Under the pieces are notes generated by a model that did not search any database, was not told the origin of the DNA, and saw only the letters and a list, made by a program, of their open reading frames with translations. Position numbers and translations under genes: made by a program. Of a DNA stretch of 64,000 nucleotides, positions 58,166-64,000 are shown piece after piece; position 1 is the first letter of the stretch; each line of letters starts with the position of its first letter. The DNA is from Blakeslea trispora (taxonomy: Eukaryota > Mucoromycota > Mucoromycetes > Mucorales > Choanephoraceae): assembly GCA_025331445.1 (NCBI GenBank), contig JAIWNE010000026.1, positions 281,144-345,143 on the forward strand. The letters are read 5' to 3'.

Positions 58166-60070
58166 TTATTCGGCAATTTGAGGTCCCTTGAGTGAAGTTC
58201 TACCGGCACGCATCATTTCATCGACCAGTAAGAGGTTAGAGGAAATGACAGAACAAGAGTGAAGCATATGGCGATGTACGCGATAGTTGTTCCAGACACC
58301 TTCAAGTTTGGGATCCATAGTTTCACCTGTCTTCAAATCAACACCAACAACATGGCCTTCAGCATGTTCATCCTGTAAGGCCACCATCACATCTTGAGCA
58401 TCAAAACCGGCATTCTGAGCCAACACTTTAGGAATCACCATCATGGCATCTGCAAAGGCTTGTACACCCATCTTGGCACGACCCTTGACTTGCTTCTTGT
58501 ATTCTATCAAATGTTGAGCCAAGGCTACCTCAAAGGCACCGCCACCAACCACAACAGACTTGTCTTCAATGGCATTCTTGACAGCACGAAGACCATCACG
58601 AACAGCATCGTTAATTTGAGCGATCGTGTGAGGATTGGGTCCCTTGATCAAGAGGGTGACACTGTAGGGATCTTGGACATCTTCAATGAAGGTATACTTG
58701 TCTTCACCCAAGACTTGTTCATAGACATTGCCTGCATAACCAAGCACATCCAAAGAAAGATCATCTACTGAGTTTTGAGCTACACCACCACAGACCAGTT
58801 GAAGGCGTTCCATATTTCTTCTCTTGGCTCTACGCAAGGCCAAGATGCCGTGCTTGGCAAGGATGTCGAGTGAAAGGGGGTCAATACCCTTTTGGTTGAC
58901 AATCACAAAGCCACGGTTGGCATGTTCACCGGAACAGACTTCATTCTTGAATTCTACCAATCTTCTCACTTTATCATCCACATGCTTACGTTCACTCTCA
59001 ATCAACTTGTCGCGTTGTTCAGGGGTAGAATAGAAGAAACCAGAGTTGATTTCGGACTTTTCGTATTCCAGACTGACATTCAAGGTCAAGACAAAGGCGT
59101 CCTTGATCTTCTTGGGCATATCAGGGTGACGAGCACCGTGATCCATAACGAGACCACGGACCAGACGAGATTCAGTTTCGGAACGATGTTGCATCTTCAT
59201 GATTTCGACCATATGGAGATCAATGGGCTCATTTTCACGACGAATGGCCAAGACTGCATCCACCACAGCTTCGGTCAAGGTATCGGCCAAAGCACGATGG
59301 ACCTTGGTACGAAGTGATGTACGAGCCACAGACACAAGCAATTCACGATCCACATCTTCTTGAGGTGTCTTGAATGTTTCCAAAAACTAAAGCAAAATAT
59401 TGTTGAATGATGGTGTCATCATAAATAAAGCTTGTTACTTTTACCTTCAAAGCTTCCTTTTTAGCTAAATCATAGCCTTCTGTAATGACACGAGGATGAA
59501 GTCCCTCAGAGATATAACGTTCAGCTTGCTTTAAAAGTTCGCCCACATACAAGACAATAGAAGTAGTACCATCTCCTGTGATCTCATCTTGAGCTACAGC
59601 AGCCTTTGCAATCATGGCAGCTGTAGGATGTTGAATTTGCTGTTTAAAAAAAAAACGTGTTATTTTCAATTCTCCTTCTACTGTTGCAAATGCTCTCTGC
59701 TTCTTAAATATAAATGTACTTTACCATTTCGCTTAACAAAACTTTACCATCCTTGGTTAATTTGATAGCACCAGCACCATCCACTAACCTAGTAACATAA
59801 TGAAAAAAAAAATAAAGAGAGAGAGAGGGGTCAGATGAGGTTCATCATCCGACGTCTTGACTTACATCTTGATAGTACCACGAGGACCCAAATTAGACTT
59901 GAGGACTTCTTGAAGACCGATAGCAGCTGTGATGTTGAGTTGAAGGGCTTGACCACGACGTGCAACATCCGAATTAGGATTGATCATCTTTAAGGCAGCG
60001 GATGACCTAAGAGTATGAAACGCGTTAATTCTTTATTCGTGCATATATGCATGGGCGTGTATGTTTACAT
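58166..60070 (-). CDS. CCT6: Chaperonin TRiC/CCT zeta subunit
   Basis: Five exons on the minus strand: 60070-60069 (AT of the start codon only), 60006-59866, 59788-59725, 59639-59445 and 59386-58166, 540 aa. It is a subunit of the cytosolic group II chaperonin that folds actin and tubulin. Motifs: [48 protein letters not shown] (nucleotide site with catalytic Asp), [11 protein letters not shown], and [16 protein letters not shown] near the C-terminus. Zeta identity comes from the N-terminal [18 protein letters not shown]. The start codon is made by splicing AT to G at an intron GTAAAC to TTAG, giving [11 protein letters not shown]. No unspliced ATG in frame fits the family start. It is divergent from the SANT-like gene. 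Confidence 0.94.
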
Positions 60071-60333
60071 GATGAGTTTCTTCTTTTTTCTTATATATGA
60101 GGGAGGGGGGGGAAAAGTGATGAAAAAAGAGAGAGGAACAAGATCACTGTCAAATAAAAAAAGTTAATTTAAAAAAAAACCTTTCAAGTAGGAGATTGAA
60201 TGCACGTCACCTTCTCTTTGGGCAACGGACATTGAAATGTGTCAAGCAAAAAAACAAAAACATATTTTTCCACTCCCCTTCCCTTTCTCTCTGTTTTTCT
60301 TTTCTTTTTATAAGCTTACTTTATCTTCTGGTG

Positions 60334-61527
60334 ATGACAAGTAATATATTTGTAGCACAGACATTTAATGGTGAGAAAATGGTGAATGCAAGTAGCCGTA
60401 AATCCACTTTGAATGGAAACACAACACCTGAAGAGAATGAGCAAAAACAGACAGAACAGACATTGGTTCCTTTAGCACCTGCTCCAGCACCTCCCTCAGT
60501 ACCTTCTCCAGTACCACCACAGCCTATAGCTCCAGCACAGCCTATAGCCCCAGTACAACCTATAGCCCCAGTACAACCTATAGCTCCAGCACAGCCCATA
60601 GCTCCAGCACATCCTATAGCTCCAGCACATCCTATAGCTCCAGCACATCCTATTGTTTCAGTACAGCCCATAGCTCCAGCACCACCACCACCACCAGCAG
60701 CAGCAACAACAACACCATCAATGATAGCACCATCTCCTACTACGCATTCAGTAGAATCCATACCATTGTCGCCTAAAGAAAAAAAATCCTATCAAGGTAG
60801 AGTGCATGACATTGCCATTCATAGGCCAAAACAACCCCAGCAAATTCATTTACAGCCACCACCACATCCACCACAGCCCATCATCTTTCCCCAGCAACAG
60901 ACCATCATTCGATTACCTTATCCAAATTCAACTCATCATGCTACTTATTGGTCCGAAGCAGATACGGCCATATTGATTCAACTGCATCGAAAGTATTATC
61001 CTTCAGTTGAAGAAGAAAGTGTGGATAAGGAAGAAGGTGCCTGGACACGACTGACACAGGAATTCAATCAGATTACACATGAAAAGCATAGCACCAGTCA
61101 TCTACACCATCAATGGCTTCAACTGATGGCTAAATACAACGCAGAAAGGGCTCATCTGATGCTACAACAGAGACAGGCAGCCAGTCTTCAACCACAACCT
61201 TTTCATATCCCCTCTTATTGGAGTCATTTCCAATATATGGATCTATACCTACACCATTTACCTGTGCCTGAAGATGCCCTCAATCCACCTACTCAAGCTA
61301 GAAAACGACCTCGTACAACTGAAGACATGCACTCGCTATTGGAGACACAATGCAGGTTGATGGAACACACTATAGTAGAACAAAATCAACAGTTGAAACA
61401 ACAGGTAGAGCAGATGTCTAAGCTAAACGATAAATATATGCGATTATGTGAGACGATGGTCAACAAATCACAAGCTAAAGAAGATCGTTATATGGCTCTG
61501 ATGGATAAACTGATAGAAAGACAATAA
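60334..61527 (+). CDS. Pro-rich SANT/Myb-like protein with C-terminal coiled coil
   Basis: Single exon, 397 aa from [11 protein letters not shown]; the upstream in-frame ATG at 60196 reads through a T/C leader and is rejected. Residues about 45-130 are Ala/Pro-rich with tandem PIAPxQ/PIAPAH hexapeptides. Residues about 205-275 form a trihelix/SANT-like domain ([47 protein letters not shown]). A basic signal ([10 protein letters not shown]) and a C-terminal coiled coil ([20 protein letters not shown]) follow. This layout suggests a DNA-binding nuclear protein that dimerises. No target can be inferred. It is convergent with the lectin-like gene, 27 bp between stops. Confidence 0.82.
   Translation: MTSNIFVAQTFNGEKMVNASSRKSTLNGNTTPEENEQKQTEQTLVPLAPAPAPPSVPSPVPPQPIAPAQPIAPVQPIAPVQPIAPAQPIAPAHPIAPAHPIAPAHPIVSVQPIAPAPPPPPAAATTTPSMIAPSPTTHSVESIPLSPKEKKSYQGRVHDIAIHRPKQPQQIHLQPPPHPPQPIIFPQQQTIIRLPYPNSTHHATYWSEADTAILIQLHRKYYPSVEEESVDKEEGAWTRLTQEFNQITHEKHSTSHLHHQWLQLMAKYNAERAHLMLQQRQAASLQPQPFHIPSYWSHFQYMDLYLHHLPVPEDALNPPTQARKRPRTTEDMHSLLETQCRLMEHTIVEQNQQLKQQVEQMSKLNDKYMRLCETMVNKSQAKEDRYMALMDKLIERQ
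60529..60680. repeat. Coding 18-bp tandem repeats (PIAPxQ/H)
   Basis: About eight imperfect copies of CCTATAGCTCCAGCACAG-type units encode [12 protein letters not shown] and PIAPAH in the SANT-like protein. Copies differ mostly at third positions and at GCA/GTA and CAG/CAT, showing recent expansion. Confidence 0.85.
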
Positions 61528-61554
61528 AACCCTTTTTTTTTTCTTCTCTCTATT

Positions 61555-62557
61555 TTATTTTTGACAGAGAACAAAACTAGCATCGGAGCATGCACCGGGA
61601 TAAATGCCATGACCCAATTGCATGACAAGACATTGGCTGCCCGAGAGTTGATAATGATCACCATTCCAAGAGCCAATCACCAGTTTCTGATTTGTGTCTA
61701 TCAATTTCTGTAATTCGGTAGTGACGACTGGAATGGTATCGGATCGGACAGTGGCTAAATAAGTCTTTTTGATGTTTTGACAGGCTCTTAAGGCACTGTC
61801 ATGTGTCTTGATCTTCTTTTTAATCACATGATAGACCGAATCATCCAATCTAAATTGTAGATGATTACTGTTCTTGGTTGGGGTAGAGGTGAAAACGGGC
61901 AATGATTTTGTTGTTGCTGGTTTGGTTTTCGTGGGGTTTCCAGTTTCTGAGGTTACTTTAGGCATGAGTTGCTAACAATGAGATAAGAACAATGCTTAAA
62001 AGATGAATTCCAATTGAGAAGGAATTTCTTACTTTGCCATAATACCCACAAATGGCCATAGTGGCTTCAATACAGGCAGTATCCGATAAAGCATAACTTT
62101 TGATTTTGGTAGTTCTTGAGAGAGAGAGAGCATTAGAAAATATGAATGTACTTGTAAAACTAAACTTACGACGTCATCTCAATACATCCTATGCCGTTCC
62201 CTCCATCTGTATCTGTTAATCCTATTTGGTTCTATCGATAGAGTTAGTTCTTTACGATTCAATCAAATCAAGGTAACTTACTAAAAGATAAGGTGTATCT
62301 AATTCAAGAAATTGATTGGCCAAGAGAGAAGAGACTTGATTATCAAACAAGGTCAATTGATCCATATCTCCTTGATTAGAGGATCGTGTCACAATATGGG
62401 CACCGCACTCAAAATAACAAGCAGCAGCTGGATCTTGTGTATCATTGGTGTGAGCAAGAGCAAACGTATACTCGTTTTTACCCTTAAATGTCTTTAGACA
62501 TTGTTGTCTAGATAGGCCAATCCAACTGAACAAAAGAAAGAGAAGAGACAGATACAT
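61555..62557 (-). CDS. Secreted protein with C-type-lectin-like domains
   Basis: Four exons, 62557-62282, 62231-62170, 62114-62033 and 61971-61555, 278 aa. A signal peptide covers residues 1-18 (MYLSLLFLLFSWIGLSRQ). Two Cys-patterned modules are separated by a Thr/Pro linker (GNPTKTKPATTKSLPVFTST). The first ends CIEATMAICGYYG and the second ends GACSDASFVLCQK, the typical final strand of C-type-lectin-like folds (C-x6-C). WxGDHYQL-type sugar-ligand context is weak, so carbohydrate binding is only a guess. Its ATG is 22 bp from the stop of the upstream same-strand acyl-CoA synthetase. Confidence 0.72.
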
Positions 62558-62579
62558 TCTTCAAGAAAGAAAGATGACT

Positions 62580-62948
62580 TTATTGAAATAAGGCAACCAC
62601 ATCTTTTTTAGTTACTTTTCCCATTGCATTCTTGGGTAATTCAGACACCGTTTTCAATAAGGCAGGTACTTTATAAACAGCCAGTTGTGTTTTCAAAACA
62701 TTTCTCAGGGTCAATAAATCCAATGCCTAAATCAAAAATGAGCATATATATATAGAGGGTTATCATTTTCATACCTTGTCCTTTCTAACACCACGACAGC
62801 AGCTACTTTTTGACCCCATTCAGGATCTGGAATACCTACGACTGCTACATCTTGAACACCTAATGATGAACAAGATAAAATGGTTCTTTCTATCTCCAAG
62901 GCAGATACTTTTTCACCTCCTGTCTAATAAGTCATGTCATCTTAGTCA

Positions 62949-62983
<35 letters not shown>

Positions 62984-64000
62984 CAAAATAACCATTACCT
63001 TGATAATGTCAATACTGTTTCTTCCCATGATTTGATAATATCCGGCTTGACTTATTCTTTTAGCAATATCACCTGTAATGAACCTAACCAACACAATGAG
63101 ACATATTCAATACAATGTGTTTTTTTTTGGTTATCAACAATCACATTTACCATCCATCTTCAGTGAATTCCTTTTGAGTTGCTTCAGGTCTTTGCCAATA
63201 TTCTTTAAAGACAGTAGGACCCTTGATCTGAAGCATACCAGGTACCTCTCTTGTCTCGGTCACATTTTCTCCGGTCTCTGGAGAAATCAACCGAACCTGA
63301 ACACCAGGTAAAGGAATACCTACTGTACCTTCTACTCTCTCAGACACTAGATATTCTTGACTTAAAGCCATACCAATTTCTAAATTGAAGGATGAGTCGA
63401 TATATACAAAAAAAAAAAAAGCCACGATGCCTTCTTCCTTTTTTTACCTGTCATGCCATAGCGTTCTAACAAAACTTGACCTCCACTTAATTTTCTCCAA
63501 TGATTTCTTAAAGAAGTAGGTAATGAAGCAGATCCAGAGACCATGAATCGAAACTGTTGACATGCTCTAGTCAATTCTATTTGCTTCTCCTTTGGTTGGG
63601 AATGAAAATGCTGCTGTAACTTGGCATAGACAGTGGGTACTGACATAAAAACAGTCAAGCGAGGCTTCTCTAGATCCGCCCATCGAGACCAGACCTGAAC
63701 TGTATCAAATCGAGGATGCATCTCTACCGTAGCACCTGCATACAAAGGACAGATAAGAGCATTTATGATACCATGAATATGATGTAAAGGAAGAATATGA
63801 TGGATGCGATCTTCAGAAGACCAATACCATGCCTTGACCAAGACAGAAGTTTGAGCATCAATCACACGATGTGTGGAGACTGCGCCCTTGGGTTGACCAG
63901 TCGTACCACTGGTATAGATGATCAACGCACCAGCTTCAATGTCTCCTTCCACCAAGGTAGGTTGAGTAGGTGATGTCAAGAGGGCTTCGTCTTCCTTTAG
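62580..64000 (-). CDS. Acyl-CoA synthetase, ACSF3/malonyl-CoA synthetase-like (5' partial)
   Basis: Exons on the minus strand: 64000-63448 (5' cut by the window), 63379-63151, 63083-62999, 62923-62775 and 62726-62580. An ANL-superfamily enzyme that activates a carboxylic acid via acyl-AMP. P-loop [50 protein letters not shown], the hinge [20 protein letters not shown] and the C-terminal catalytic Lys region [12 protein letters not shown]. The IDIIKTGG and RYGMTE phrases fit the malonyl/methylmalonyl-CoA synthetase group, used in mitochondrial fatty-acid synthesis; substrate is inferred. The last two exons do not join in frame: the VVL end needs one more base at about 62784-62788 to read VVLRKDKALDLLTL. 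Confidence 0.85.
62957..62980. repeat. (CT)n microsatellite in an intron
   Basis: A run of about 12 CT units in the acyl-CoA synthetase intron between 62924 and 62998. Confidence 0.8.

Noticed and set aside
60321..60761. 146-aa Gly/Ala/Cys-rich minus frame
   Set aside because: It is the complement of the PIAPxQ repeats in the SANT-like gene, not a metallothionein-like gene.

Overview
This looks like nuclear DNA of an early-diverging filamentous fungus, most likely Mucoromycota (Mucorales-type). It is AT-rich with many A/T homopolymer tracts. Genes are interrupted by short introns (about 50-170 bp, donors mostly GTAAGT/GTAAAT, acceptors TAG/CAG). The gene set includes a secreted chitin deacetylase, a kelch-repeat membrane protein, a CDK5RAP1-type tRNA methylthiotransferase and a flavin monooxygenase. 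Relics of mucoralean-style mobile elements are also present. I cannot name the species. All exon boundaries were worked out by eye from splice signals, reading frame and recalled family conservation.

Layout. 1-8.0 kb is gene-poor and holds a GPI-type chitin deacetylase (3.2-4.5 kb). 8.0-16.6 kb holds a small Ser-rich protein, then three minus-strand genes: mitochondrial Hsp70, purine nucleoside phosphorylase and a nine-exon kelch/TM protein. 16.6-19.6 kb is empty. 19.6-26 kb holds a SAM methyltransferase, then nuclear poly(A) polymerase and U1-70K as a divergent pair. 26.9-38.6 kb is dense: an IML2/TTC39 TPR protein, mitoribosomal mS23, a Baeyer-Villiger-type monooxygenase, a G-alpha subunit, CDK5RAP1, a small unknown protein, Kish and an AP-1-like bZIP factor. 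39.8-46.5 kb is a mobile-element graveyard: a TA-flanked MITE, a broken Mutator-like transposase with a SWIM finger, a broken 3'-5' exonuclease-type element gene, and a hexokinase-like fragment cut at both ends, with a foldback MITE at its 3' side. 46.5-50 kb is AT-rich and gene-free. 50.1-52 kb codes for a protein I do not recognise. 53.7-56.5 kb holds a decayed gene whose C-terminus looks like a TnpB/Fanzor RuvC domain plus zinc ribbon, with a second copy of the same MITE next to it. 57.3-64 kb is again dense: TAF8, CCT6, a SANT/Myb-like protein, a secreted C-type-lectin-like protein, and an acyl-CoA synthetase that runs off the window.

The intact genes are mostly housekeeping: mRNA 3'-end formation and splicing, chaperones, mitochondrial translation, tRNA modification, basal transcription and the secretory pathway. 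The most notable observations are the Fanzor-like relic, two foldback MITEs of one family, micro-exons of 6 nt (G-alpha) and 8 nt (IML2), start codons split or isolated by introns (CCT6, Kish), a probable GC-AG intron, and single-base frame breaks in two otherwise intact conserved genes (U1-70K and the acyl-CoA synthetase). The frame breaks may be assembly errors. Two same-strand genes are only 22 bp apart.
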